Assembly: GCA_046590205.1 (NCBI GenBank)
Contig: JBKJTT010000079.1
Location: forward strand, 13,327-77,326
DNA: 64,000 nt
From: DATDEW01 sp046590205
Lineage (GTDB): Bacteria > Bacteroidota > Ignavibacteria > Palsa-1295
Direction of reading: 5' to 3'
Part shown: positions 47,201 to 54,650 of the stretch, in pieces
Layout of the letters: every line of letters starts with the position of its first letter
Position numbering within the stretch: position 1 is the stretch's first letter
Position numbers and translations under genes: made by a program
The notes under the pieces: model-generated
Told to the model about the DNA's origin: nothing
The model's database searches: none
What the model saw: only the letters and a program-made list of their open reading frames with translations

Positions 47201-48084
47201 GTAACACATTCAATACAAAGAACTGGGTATCAACTGCGTCGTATGGTAATTCACTTTACACACAGCCAGCAGAGGTTATGCTTGAGGATGCATTCAAAAT
47301 CAATGACCCGAACTTCGCACCAAAGTCAGGTTCACCTGCACTAACCGGTGCTGATTTTACGAATGCCCGTTTGAGTGATCCGTTCTTTGAGAAAGTCACC
47401 TATCGTGGTGCATTTGGCACTTCGCGTTGGGATGAAGGCTGGACGAACTACGATCCGAAGAACACAGTGTATGCTCCTAACGGAGCTCTCAATGCAACAT
47501 CAGTAAATTTTGGACAGGTAGAACCTACAAAACAACGTGACAGTATTGTTACTGCTCTCATCAAAAATACTGGCACAGTTGCATCAAAAGTATCTGGATT
47601 GGCGATTAATGGTTCAACAGAATTTGAAGTTATTGATCCGATCGGTTCGTTTGTGGTACTTGCCGGTGAGTCACGTGATATTAAGCTTCGCTTCAAACCT
47701 ACTTCTGAAGGTGTAAAGAATGCAAAGTTGCAGTTTATACTTACCTCGGGTGGACCGCTTGAAGTTGATCTTACCGGAGAAGGCAAGATCCCAAGTAGTG
47801 TGAACCAGGGTGTTGCAGCAAGCGGATTACGTTTGATGCAGAATGTCCCTAACCCGGCAGAAGGTAACACTATCATCAACTTCTTCTTACCTACGAGTGG
47901 AGAGGTAACACTTGAAGTACTTGATGTAACCGGCAGGCAGGTGATTGTGCTTGCAAACGGATATGTTCCGGCAGGCGAGCACTCTGCAATGTTCTCGACG
48001 AATTCTATTGCAAAGGGTGTCTATATTTATCGCCTCCGTGCGGGCAACGAGTCGGTTACCAAGTCAATGGTAATTGTAAAATAA
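44212..48084 (+). CDS. T9SS type A cargo protein with duplicated beta-helix-like unit and choice-of-anchor-D domains
   Basis: Product of 1290 residues with signal peptide (LLLLVLFSIFFAAGTSWSQ). Residues about 32-443 and 671-1082 are two copies of the same unit; for example both hold GDWGGI, GKAPINVNNTLNGGAF, EWFGGTVNA and DTDFGWSG, and both have NPNIADVSGSNGFEADNNNPP-like stretches (split: DPNIADVSGSNGFEAD). Each unit reads like a secreted right-handed beta-helix fold, and each is followed by ASH/choice-of-anchor-D-type immunoglobulin sandwiches (SVTGTQF, KLRFKPTSEG). The final 85 residues (NVPNPAEGN, LDVTGRQV, AKGVYIYRL, KSMVIVK) are a T9SS sorting domain. Function unknown. Confidence 0.85.
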   Translation: MKKLLLLVLFSIFFAAGTSWSQAPVIVKDSIVGNVTWTADKTYMIEGFLYVVNGATLTIQPGTLIMGDKTTKGTLIIERGGKIMAQGTASRPIVFTSLLDPGQRQNGDWGGIIICGKAPINVNNTLNGGAFPGGEAQIEGGPRSKYGGSDLHDNSGVLSYVRIEFSGIALSPNNETNSLTMGGVGDFTKIDHVQVSNGGDDGFEWFGGTVNATHLIGLASLDDDWDTDFGWSGKVQFAVSLRDPNIADVSGSNGFEADNNNPPTFANPRSQARLSNFTVIGPQADTAATFNPLYRNGAHFRRNTQQCLYNSIVMGWPGALIMDGTGVTNGSTNDTVQIRNVIFAGLRPGRDFTTNSGNTFNTKQWFSTIAYQNRGFIQPSEVMLQDPFNMSNPNWTPKAGSPAASGASFSNPKLDPLFFTPTTYVGAFDPNGTRWDAGWSEYNPVIANYDARPQAVVAEVNFGTITVGTNKDSAVVIIRNAGFGALSITTANVTGTQFSTQGLMVPFTLLGGESKTVTLRYTPNDTATHTGSIEFVTSNGNATVNIKGKGKILAPGVTTDYSSLDYALVPVGENVTYNVVITNSGNAPLNLSNFRITGTDAGSFSITAGGTDGTLAPAAKRTVSIRFTPPAIGDREASFLFDHNAVGSPKTISLKGKGITVPDADVLTGDITGNITLTNDKKWLLRGFVYVVDGATLNVEPGTVIIGEKSTKGTLIVERGGKLFAEGTATHPIIFTSQLDPGFRGNGDWGGILLCGKAPINVNNTLNGGAFDGGEAQLEGGPRSKYGGPNPDDSSGVLRYVRIEFPGIALSPNNETNGLTMGGVGRKTVIDHIHVSYGGDDGYEWFGGTVNAKYLVGQASLDDCWDTDFGWSGMVQFGVSISDPNIADVSGSNGFEADNNNPPTFANPRSKGIFSNMSVIGPQSDTSALFNALFRNGGHIRRNSQQSIYNSIIMGWPGALIMDGTGVTNGATNDTVQIRNTIFAGLRQGRDFSTNSGNTFNTKNWVSTASYGNSLYTQPAEVMLEDAFKINDPNFAPKSGSPALTGADFTNARLSDPFFEKVTYRGAFGTSRWDEGWTNYDPKNTVYAPNGALNATSVNFGQVEPTKQRDSIVTALIKNTGTVASKVSGLAINGSTEFEVIDPIGSFVVLAGESRDIKLRFKPTSEGVKNAKLQFILTSGGPLEVDLTGEGKIPSSVNQGVAASGLRLMQNVPNPAEGNTIINFFLPTSGEVTLEVLDVTGRQVIVLANGYVPAGEHSAMFSTNSIAKGVYIYRLRAGNESVTKSMVIVK

Positions 48085-48109
48085 ACACGAAAGCCAATTC
48101 TCTCGCTCT

Positions 48110-48150
48110 AAAGGGCTTCAAGTTAACGCTTGGAGCCCTTTACTTTATTG
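48110..48150 (+). terminator. Rho-independent terminator after the duplicated T9SS gene
   Basis: 13-bp stem AAAGGGCTTCAAG/CTTGGAGCCCTTT with one G-T pair and a 6-base loop, followed by ACTTTATTG, 25 bp after the stop. Confidence 0.8.
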
Positions 48151-48267
48151 TTAGGTAAATGTTACGAAATGGAGTAAGTAATGATATGGTAATAAACTGA
48201 TAACGATTAGCTATCCTACTATCGGTAATTTTAGATGTTATATGTGATGCTATATATGCAGATTTTT

Positions 48268-51123
48268 ATGAAATACAAGACTATATCTTTCTTTTTCACA
48301 TTCGTTGCGTTAGTGATCTCCTTCACTACTGCCTTTGGACAAGCAAAATCAGTTAACACAAAAGTAACGGGGACAGTCATTGATTCCAAAACAGCAGAAA
48401 AGCTTGTAGGGGTTACAGTCGCACTTGAAGGTACAAAAAAGGGTGCAAAGACAAATGTGAACGGGCAGTTCTCCGTCATGGTTGAACCCGGGTCATATAC
48501 CTTGAAGGTTTCGTATCTTGGGTACAACACAAAACTCATTCCAAATACAGAGTTTCCAATAGGTGAAACCACTAAGTTAGATATTACACTTGAAACCTCT
48601 GCTGTTCAAGGTAAAGAGGTTGTCGTGACTTCGAAGATGGAATCAGAGACCCAGACGGCACAACTTCTGGCACGAAAAAAAGCATCGACGATGAACGATG
48701 TGCTTGGTGCTGATCAAATAAAGAAGTCACCTGATGCGAACTCTGCCGATGCTATTAAACGCATATCCGGGGTAACAGTTGTGGATAATAAGTATGTTCA
48801 GATCCGTGGCACAAGCGAGCGATATAACAATGCTCTGCTTAATGGAACGTCTCTTTCAAGCTCTGAACCAGATAAGAAATCATTTTCATTCGATCTTTTA
48901 CCAAGTAATTTTATTGACAACACTATCGTATCTAAGACCTTCACGCCTGACCTGCCAGCAAACTTCTCTGGTGGACTTGTCCAGGTCAACACAGTAAATT
49001 TCCCGGATAAGTTCAGTTCACGATTATCTATTGGTACTGGATATATAAGTTCGACAACTGGCAGCAATTTCTCGACCTATGAGACTGGCGGCACTGATTG
49101 GCTTACTCTTGAAGACGGCACACGCGCGATCCCATCTGGCTTTCCGACAACGAATATCCGTGGTGACCAAACCATTACCAATGCCCAGTTAGGTGAATAT
49201 GTAAAACTCTTTAATAACACGTGGCCGACACGCAAAACGACTGGTGGAGTGAGTACAAACTTTGCATTCTCAATTGGGGATGCTTTTGAGGTAGGTGATG
49301 AAAATGAGTTTGGATATATTGGTTCATTGAGCTATCGCACCAGTTTTGAACATGCAGAAATAGCCCGTAATTCATATAACCCCGATAACACTCCATTGTA
49401 TGAACGTGAGGGTAGTCGTGATACCCGTTCAGCAACTCTGGGTGGTATGTTTAATCTTACCTACAAACTTTCGCCGACGAATCTCGTTAGCTTTAAGAAT
49501 CTCTATAACCGTTACATGGATGACCAAGTCCTTGAACTCAATGGTGCAGATTATAACTCATACTTTGCTGATAAATACACAATGTATAAATATACCGAAC
49601 GGTCGCTCTATTCCGGGCAGCTTGTTGGTGAACATCAGCTTGAAAGTATAGGAAAAACTCGCGTTGATTGGCGTCTCTCGCTTTCAAATAGTAAACGCAA
49701 CGAGCCCGATCTTCGCCGCTTTGTCTATGTCCGTAATCTTGACGAGCCTACGCAGCAGTACTTCATGAATATTTCTGGAGCTCCAAACCCAACCTACGGA
49801 GGAAGGTTCTTCAGCGAACTTAATGAAAATAGTTATGAAGGCGGTATAGATTTTTCCATTCCCCTTGAATCAACAAAGTTCAAGGTCGGCAGTTTACTCA
49901 ACAACCGTAATCGTGAATTCAGTGCACGAGTGCTTGCAATGACGATCGCTAACCCCTCCAATCAGGCATTGACTCTCCAAGGACCTGACTCTATCTTCCG
50001 GCAAGAAAATATAGGAGTTCATGGATTTTTAATGGGCGAGTTAACCGACGCGAACGACCGCTACGATGCGAGTGAGAACGTTGGCGCTGCTTATGCAATG
50101 GCTGATGTTCCCGTAGGTCCTCTTCGCATTATTGGTGGCGCAAGGTTTGAGCGTACACTTACACGACTGAACTCGGCGTATATTGGCGGAGGTAAAGTGA
50201 ACTATGTGCGCGAATACAATGACGTGCTTCCTTCATTGAGTTTGATCTTTGCACTTAATGATCAGATGAATCTTCGTGCGGCTGCATCACAGACCGTCTC
50301 GCGCCCGGAGTTTCGTGAAATAGCACCGTTCTCTTTCTATGACTTTGATATTAGCTCGCTTGTTCAGGGTGATACGAGTATTGAACGTTCACTGGTTCGC
50401 AATCTTGATTTCCGATATGAGTGGTTTCCCACTGCGGGAGAGCTTATCTCTGTGAGCTTGTTCCACAAGCAGTTCGGATTGAACGGATTTATGGGGTTCG
50501 GAGATAGTGCTGACTTTGAGGGTGGTGCTATCGAATCAACAGTTACAGGCTCCAACAGTATCAGAAGTTGGGCAAACTCATCGAAGCCTGCAATCAATTA
50601 TGGTCTTGAATTTGAGGTACGTAAGAATCTCGGCTTCATTATTAACGATCTGAATGTATTCCTTTTTACATTCAACTATTCACGTACATTCTCTGAGGTT
50701 GACGTAAGCGACCTTACAGCAGGTGGACAGAAAATCCGTCCGATGCAGGGGCAGTCGCCATATACAGTAAATGTAGGATTACTTTACTCACATCCTTCAT
50801 GGGGAACGTCGGTAAATGCACTTTATAATACGTTTGGAAAACGCCTTGTAGAAGTTAATCCTTATTCAGGAAATATCTTTGAATTTCCCCGAAATGTTTT
50901 TGACCTAACTATCAGTCAGCCGCTCTTTGATCGTTTTGAGCTAAAGTTCAGCGCAAAAGATATTCTTGCTGAAAAACAATATTTTTCTAATGAGGATTTT
51001 GTGATCGATGATGCAAGCAAGTATGATTTTACCGCTGACCCTGCTACGCAAAAATCGTCAATCTACGATAAGTATAACAAGAAGGGCGCATCATACTCGT
51101 TAAGTCTTTCTATCAAACTTTAA
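48268..51123 (+). CDS. TonB-dependent receptor (SusC/CarboxypepD_reg type)
   Basis: Product of 951 residues from the ATG at 48268 (MKYKTISFFFTF), the first that leads directly into a signal peptide ending FGQA; the frame is open from 48235. An N-terminal carboxypeptidase-regulatory-like domain (VTGTVIDSKTAEKLVGVTVAL...GSYTLKVSYLGY) precedes a plug with SADAIKRISGVTVVDNKYVQIRG and a barrel that ends SYSLSLSIKL. It transports a TonB-powered ligand over the outer membrane; the ligand is unknown. It lies directly after the duplicated T9SS cargo gene but each has its own terminator, so co-regulation is a guess. Confidence 0.9.
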   Translation: MKYKTISFFFTFVALVISFTTAFGQAKSVNTKVTGTVIDSKTAEKLVGVTVALEGTKKGAKTNVNGQFSVMVEPGSYTLKVSYLGYNTKLIPNTEFPIGETTKLDITLETSAVQGKEVVVTSKMESETQTAQLLARKKASTMNDVLGADQIKKSPDANSADAIKRISGVTVVDNKYVQIRGTSERYNNALLNGTSLSSSEPDKKSFSFDLLPSNFIDNTIVSKTFTPDLPANFSGGLVQVNTVNFPDKFSSRLSIGTGYISSTTGSNFSTYETGGTDWLTLEDGTRAIPSGFPTTNIRGDQTITNAQLGEYVKLFNNTWPTRKTTGGVSTNFAFSIGDAFEVGDENEFGYIGSLSYRTSFEHAEIARNSYNPDNTPLYEREGSRDTRSATLGGMFNLTYKLSPTNLVSFKNLYNRYMDDQVLELNGADYNSYFADKYTMYKYTERSLYSGQLVGEHQLESIGKTRVDWRLSLSNSKRNEPDLRRFVYVRNLDEPTQQYFMNISGAPNPTYGGRFFSELNENSYEGGIDFSIPLESTKFKVGSLLNNRNREFSARVLAMTIANPSNQALTLQGPDSIFRQENIGVHGFLMGELTDANDRYDASENVGAAYAMADVPVGPLRIIGGARFERTLTRLNSAYIGGGKVNYVREYNDVLPSLSLIFALNDQMNLRAAASQTVSRPEFREIAPFSFYDFDISSLVQGDTSIERSLVRNLDFRYEWFPTAGELISVSLFHKQFGLNGFMGFGDSADFEGGAIESTVTGSNSIRSWANSSKPAINYGLEFEVRKNLGFIINDLNVFLFTFNYSRTFSEVDVSDLTAGGQKIRPMQGQSPYTVNVGLLYSHPSWGTSVNALYNTFGKRLVEVNPYSGNIFEFPRNVFDLTISQPLFDRFELKFSAKDILAEKQYFSNEDFVIDDASKYDFTADPATQKSSIYDKYNKKGASYSLSLSIKL

Positions 51124-51142
51124 GACGTTAGTTATCCATGAC

Positions 51143-51171
51143 AAAAAGCCCGACAAGTTGTGGGGCTTTTT
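51143..51171. terminator. Bidirectional terminator between the TonB receptor and glnA
   Basis: 9-bp stem AAAAAGCCC/GGGCTTTTT with an 11-base loop. The A-run on one side and T-run on the other let it work for both convergent genes. Confidence 0.85.
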
Positions 51172-51194
51172 AATATTAATCTGTAAGAGAAGTA

Positions 51195-52532
51195 TCAATA
51201 TACCTCTAGGTACCTATCAAGCTCCCATTGGCTGACTGCCATGCGGTATGAATCCCATTCGGCTGTCTTTGCTTCGATGAGCTTTTCGGTGCAGAACTCG
51301 CCGAGTGCCTCGCGGATAACCTTGTTCGCACGAAGTTCATCGAGTGCCTCCATGAGATTCTTCGCAACGGTCGTGATGCCACGTGCTGCTGCTGTCTCAT
51401 CTGTGAACTCAAAGATGTTCTCTTCGACCGGAGCCGGAGCTTTCATCTTCTTCTCGATACCATCCAGACCTGCTGCAAGCATAACTGCAAATGCCAAGTA
51501 CGGATTTGCTGTAGGATCCGGACAACGAAGTTCAGCACGAACTGCTTTCTCTCGACCTGCTGTGATGCGTGGGATGCGGATTAGTGCAGAACGGTTGCGC
51601 TGTCCCCATGCTACATAAACAGGTGCTTCGTAGCCGACAACGAGACGTTTGTACGAGTTCACTGTTGGGTTCAAGACTGCATTCATAGCACGGATATGAA
51701 CAAGCTGACCTGCTATGTACTGCTTTGCAAGGTCAGAAAGTTGATACTCGCCTTTGGGGTCGTGCATGAGGTTTTTCTTGCCATCGGCAGAAAAGAGCGA
51801 CTGGTGAACGTGCATACCTGACCCGTTGATGCCTGCGATTGGCTTCGGCATGAAGGTACAATGAAGGTCATACTGCATAGCAACTGACTTCAACGTGTAT
51901 TTCATCATCATCACGATGTCAGCGCAACGGAGCGCACCGTCGTATTTGAAGTCAATCTCATGCTGACCGATAGCAACTTCATGGTGAAGTGCTTCTACGT
52001 CAATGCCAAGCTCTTTGAGAGCGAAGGTCATTTCTTTGCGGATCTCTGTACCAAGGTCAGATGCTTGGTCGAAGTATCCAGCTGTGTCGTGTGGGAGAGG
52101 GGAGAGCGTACCATCTGCATCTTTCTTAAAAAGGAAGAACTCAAGCTCCGGACCGGTATTGAAAACCCAACCTTTTTTCTTGACACGCTCAAGCTGACGC
52201 TTCAAGATGCCGCGTGGGTCACCTTCGAATGGTGAGCCGTCTGGCATGTAAACGTCTGCGATGATGAGTGCTGTTACTGCGCGAGAATTCTTTGTCCAGG
52301 GGATGACCTTGAAGGTATCGAGGTCAAGCTTGAGGTACATATCAGACTCTGCGATACGCGCAAAGCCCTCGACCGATGAACCGTCGAACCATACGTTCGA
52401 GTCTATCGCATCGGGCAGCTTTGTGATAGGAATAGTAATCCCCTTCATGACACCAAGGATGTCAGTGAAGAGAACATTGACGAACTCGACTTTTTGCGAG
52501 GTTGCTAATGCCAGAACTTCTTTCTTTGTCAT
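51195..52532 (-). CDS. glnA: Glutamine synthetase type I
   Basis: Makes glutamine from glutamate, ammonia and ATP. The 445-residue product matches GSI: DGSSVEGFARIAESDMYL near 50-70, TGPELEFFLF, HEVAIGQHEIDF, NGSGMHVHQSLF, NSYKRLVVGYEAP and RIPRITAGREKAVRAELRCPDPTANPYL (cited here in part: ELRCPDPTANPYL). Length and the absence of the ~25-residue insertion agree with the GSI-alpha group, which is not controlled by adenylylation. It follows the Lrp/AsnC regulator gene by 32 bp on the same strand. Confidence 0.92.
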   Translation of the reverse strand: MTKKEVLALATSQKVEFVNVLFTDILGVMKGITIPITKLPDAIDSNVWFDGSSVEGFARIAESDMYLKLDLDTFKVIPWTKNSRAVTALIIADVYMPDGSPFEGDPRGILKRQLERVKKKGWVFNTGPELEFFLFKKDADGTLSPLPHDTAGYFDQASDLGTEIRKEMTFALKELGIDVEALHHEVAIGQHEIDFKYDGALRCADIVMMMKYTLKSVAMQYDLHCTFMPKPIAGINGSGMHVHQSLFSADGKKNLMHDPKGEYQLSDLAKQYIAGQLVHIRAMNAVLNPTVNSYKRLVVGYEAPVYVAWGQRNRSALIRIPRITAGREKAVRAELRCPDPTANPYLAFAVMLAAGLDGIEKKMKAPAPVEENIFEFTDETAAARGITTVAKNLMEALDELRANKVIREALGEFCTEKLIEAKTAEWDSYRMAVSQWELDRYLEVY

Positions 52533-52564
52533 AGGTTATAGTAAAGTAATAAAGTAAAAAATCG

Positions 52565-53080
52565 TTAGGGTAATAGCTCCCGAATTGGTAGCTCCATCGT
52601 TTCTTTCGGCGATGAAAGCACGATGTTCGTTCGTGTCTTTTTTACGCCTTTCCAAGATTGAATCTCCGAGAGCAACTGCTCAAGTGTTGATGTATTCCAC
52701 GTCCTAATCTTGAGCAAATGCGAGCCGTCGCCTGTGATGGCATGTACTTCCTGAATCTCCGGATGCTTGCTCGCATGTTCCAAGAACGCAGGGTAGAGCG
52801 TTGAGGATTCGACGGTGACGAAGATGAAAGCCGCAACGTCAAGTCCAAGTTCACGAGCGCCAAGCTTTGTGTAATATCCCTTTACAATACCGCGTTCTTC
52901 TTCGAGCTTGCGCATACGTTCGCTGACTGCGGGGACGGATAGGCCAATCTCTTCTGCAAGCTCGTTGCGTTTTTTGCGGGCATGGGATTGGAGCTGAAGG
53001 AGAATCTTGACGTCATTCTCGTCTAACCCGATCTGCGGGAGAGGTGGCGTATTGCGATGACGTTTGGTCGAAGTGGACAT
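52565..53080 (-). CDS. Lrp/AsnC-family transcriptional regulator
   Basis: Product of 171 residues from the ATG at 53080 (MSTSTKRHRNTPPLPQ), preferred over the open frame reaching 53119 because that one adds non-conserved residues. The N-terminal HTH reads DENDVKILLQLQSHARKKRNELAEEIGLSVPAVSERMRKLEEE. The C-terminal RAM effector domain includes FIFVTVES and the VHAITGDGSHLLKI turn. Likely senses an amino acid and controls glnA and/or the divergent threonine aldolase; a palindrome in between fits an Lrp site. Confidence 0.92.
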   Translation of the reverse strand: MSTSTKRHRNTPPLPQIGLDENDVKILLQLQSHARKKRNELAEEIGLSVPAVSERMRKLEEERGIVKGYYTKLGARELGLDVAAFIFVTVESSTLYPAFLEHASKHPEIQEVHAITGDGSHLLKIRTWNTSTLEQLLSEIQSWKGVKKTRTNIVLSSPKETMELPIRELLP

Positions 53081-53098
53081 TTGCAGCGAATTACTTCG

Positions 53099-53106
53099 TA
53101 TTTTTG
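53099..53106 (+). promoter_or_regulatory. -7-like element (TATTTTTG) toward threonine aldolase
   Basis: Exact TAnnTTTG match, 67 nt before the ATG at 53174, with a TTG at 53081 at short spacing. It lies between the divergent Lrp and aldolase genes. Confidence 0.4.
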
Positions 53107-53124
53107 TATTGGAAAGCACTATAA

Positions 53125-53141
53125 ACTTAATTTTATTAAGT
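53125..53141. promoter_or_regulatory. 17-bp AT-rich palindrome, putative Lrp operator
   Basis: Perfect 7-bp arms ACTTAAT/ATTAAGT around a TTT centre. The length and A/T centre resemble known Lrp/AsnC sites. It lies between the regulator and threonine aldolase genes, downstream of the aldolase -7-like element, where bound protein could block transcription. Confidence 0.45.
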
Positions 53142-53173
53142 CAAAGTTCCAAAATACTTTATTTTCTAATGAA

Positions 53174-54208
53174 ATGTGGATAACTGACCTTAGAAGTGAT
53201 ACGGTTACGAAGCCAACGCCTGAAATGCGGAGGTTTATGGCGGAAGCGGAAGTAGGCGATGATGTCTTCTCCGAAGACCCGACCGTGACCTTACTTGAAA
53301 GCGAGACCGCCGCACTCCTCGGCAAAGAAGCAGCTCTTTATTGCCTGACGGGCTGCATGACGAACCAGCTTGCCATTGCAACACATACGCAACCGGGTGA
53401 TGAGGTTATTGTTGAAACTGAATCGCATGTCTTCAACTACGAGACCACAGCCGCAAGTTATCTTTCTCGTATTCAACTCAACCCAATCATAGCTCGTGAT
53501 AAGGGATTGCTCTCTTCCGATGAAGTTGCCGGAGCAATTCGTGATAGTGCATACTATATGCCGCGAACGCGAATGCTTGTTATCGAGAACACGATTAATC
53601 GTGGTGGCGGCAGGGTCTATCAGATTGAAAGAATACAAGAATTGACTTCACTTGCACGTAGTAAGGGAATCGTAAATCATCTTGACGGAGCACGGCTCTG
53701 GAATGCCTGTGCTGCTTCGGGCGTATCACCGAGTGAATATGCACAACACTTTGATACTATCTCCATCTGTTTCTCGAAGGGGCTTGGTGCGCCTGTGGGG
53801 AGTTGTCTTGTCGGTACGAAAGCGACGATAGAATCTGCGCGACGATTCCGCAAGATATGGGGCGGTGGAATGCGTCAGGTTGGCATCATTGCTGCGGGTG
53901 CTTTATATGCACTCCGGAACAACCAAGAGCGAATAGCAGATGACAATCATAAAGCTAAACGATTTGCAGAAATTCTTTCTTCCGCGAATTCAAAACTCCA
54001 TGTTGATATTGAGACGGTCGAGACGAACATTGTTATTATGACTGTGCCTGATGGCACAGATATACCCGCCACACTTACATCACTTGCAGAAAAAGGTGTA
54101 CGTCTTTCACAAATGAGCAATACGCTCATCCGCGCCGTTACCCACATGGATGTATCACTGGATGACTGCGAAAAGGCATCGCATATAACAGCAGAGCATT
54201 TCTCTTAA
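53174..54208 (+). CDS. ltaE: Low-specificity L-threonine aldolase (PLP)
   Basis: Cleaves threonine and allo-threonine to glycine and acetaldehyde. The 344-residue product starts MWITDLRSDTVTKPTPEMR and has VGDDVFSEDPTV, LYCLTGCMTNQLAIATH, ESHVFNYETTAASYL, NHLDGARLWNA and the PLP lysine in CFSKGLGAPVGS. This is the DRSD family of PLP fold-type I aldolases. An open frame to 53057 is ignored because its 39 extra residues cross the promoter and palindrome. Followed after one base by a thioesterase gene. Confidence 0.93.
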   Translation: MWITDLRSDTVTKPTPEMRRFMAEAEVGDDVFSEDPTVTLLESETAALLGKEAALYCLTGCMTNQLAIATHTQPGDEVIVETESHVFNYETTAASYLSRIQLNPIIARDKGLLSSDEVAGAIRDSAYYMPRTRMLVIENTINRGGGRVYQIERIQELTSLARSKGIVNHLDGARLWNACAASGVSPSEYAQHFDTISICFSKGLGAPVGSCLVGTKATIESARRFRKIWGGGMRQVGIIAAGALYALRNNQERIADDNHKAKRFAEILSSANSKLHVDIETVETNIVIMTVPDGTDIPATLTSLAEKGVRLSQMSNTLIRAVTHMDVSLDDCEKASHITAEHFS

Positions 54209-54209
54209 C

Positions 54210-54650
54210 ATGCAACCAGAATATAAAGAGCAAGACTATCACTACTCAACAGACTACCGCGTTCGTTCACATGAATGCGATAGGCAAGGAGTAGTTCATA
54301 ACTCGCGATACCTTGAGATACTTGAGGTTGCTCGCATTGAGTTTTGTAGGGATGTTGTCGGTATCCCAATGGATAGCGGGACGTTCGCTCATCACAACAA
54401 ATTCTTCTTCGTGCGTAATGCCATCAACTATTTTCTTCCTGCACAATTCGATGATGAGATCGTTATTCATACTCGTGCCGCAAAAGTCGGAAAGACAAGC
54501 GTAACTCTTGAGCAGATAATGAACCGCAAGCGAGATGGGAAGCGTATCCTCGAAGCTGAATCTGTGATGGTCTATGTGGACGAAGCCACAAACGATCCCA
54601 AGGAAGTAGAAGTGTGGATGCGAGAACGTATCAATGCAAACAACAGATAA
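54210..54650 (+). CDS. Acyl-CoA thioesterase (hot-dog/4HBT fold)
   Basis: Product of 146 residues in the 4-hydroxybenzoyl-CoA thioesterase group: TDYRVRSHECDRQGVVHNSRYLEILEVARIEFC, where the Asp/Arg and the Asn-containing helix set the active site, followed by the VRNAINYFLPAQFDDEIVIHTRAAKVGKTSV strand. Substrate is unclear; the Tol-Pal-associated YbgC group and acyl-ACP thioesterases are close. The start lies 1 bp after the aldolase stop and the end overlaps the membrane protein gene by 17 bp. Confidence 0.87.
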   Translation: MQPEYKEQDYHYSTDYRVRSHECDRQGVVHNSRYLEILEVARIEFCRDVVGIPMDSGTFAHHNKFFFVRNAINYFLPAQFDDEIVIHTRAAKVGKTSVTLEQIMNRKRDGKRILEAESVMVYVDEATNDPKEVEVWMRERINANNR

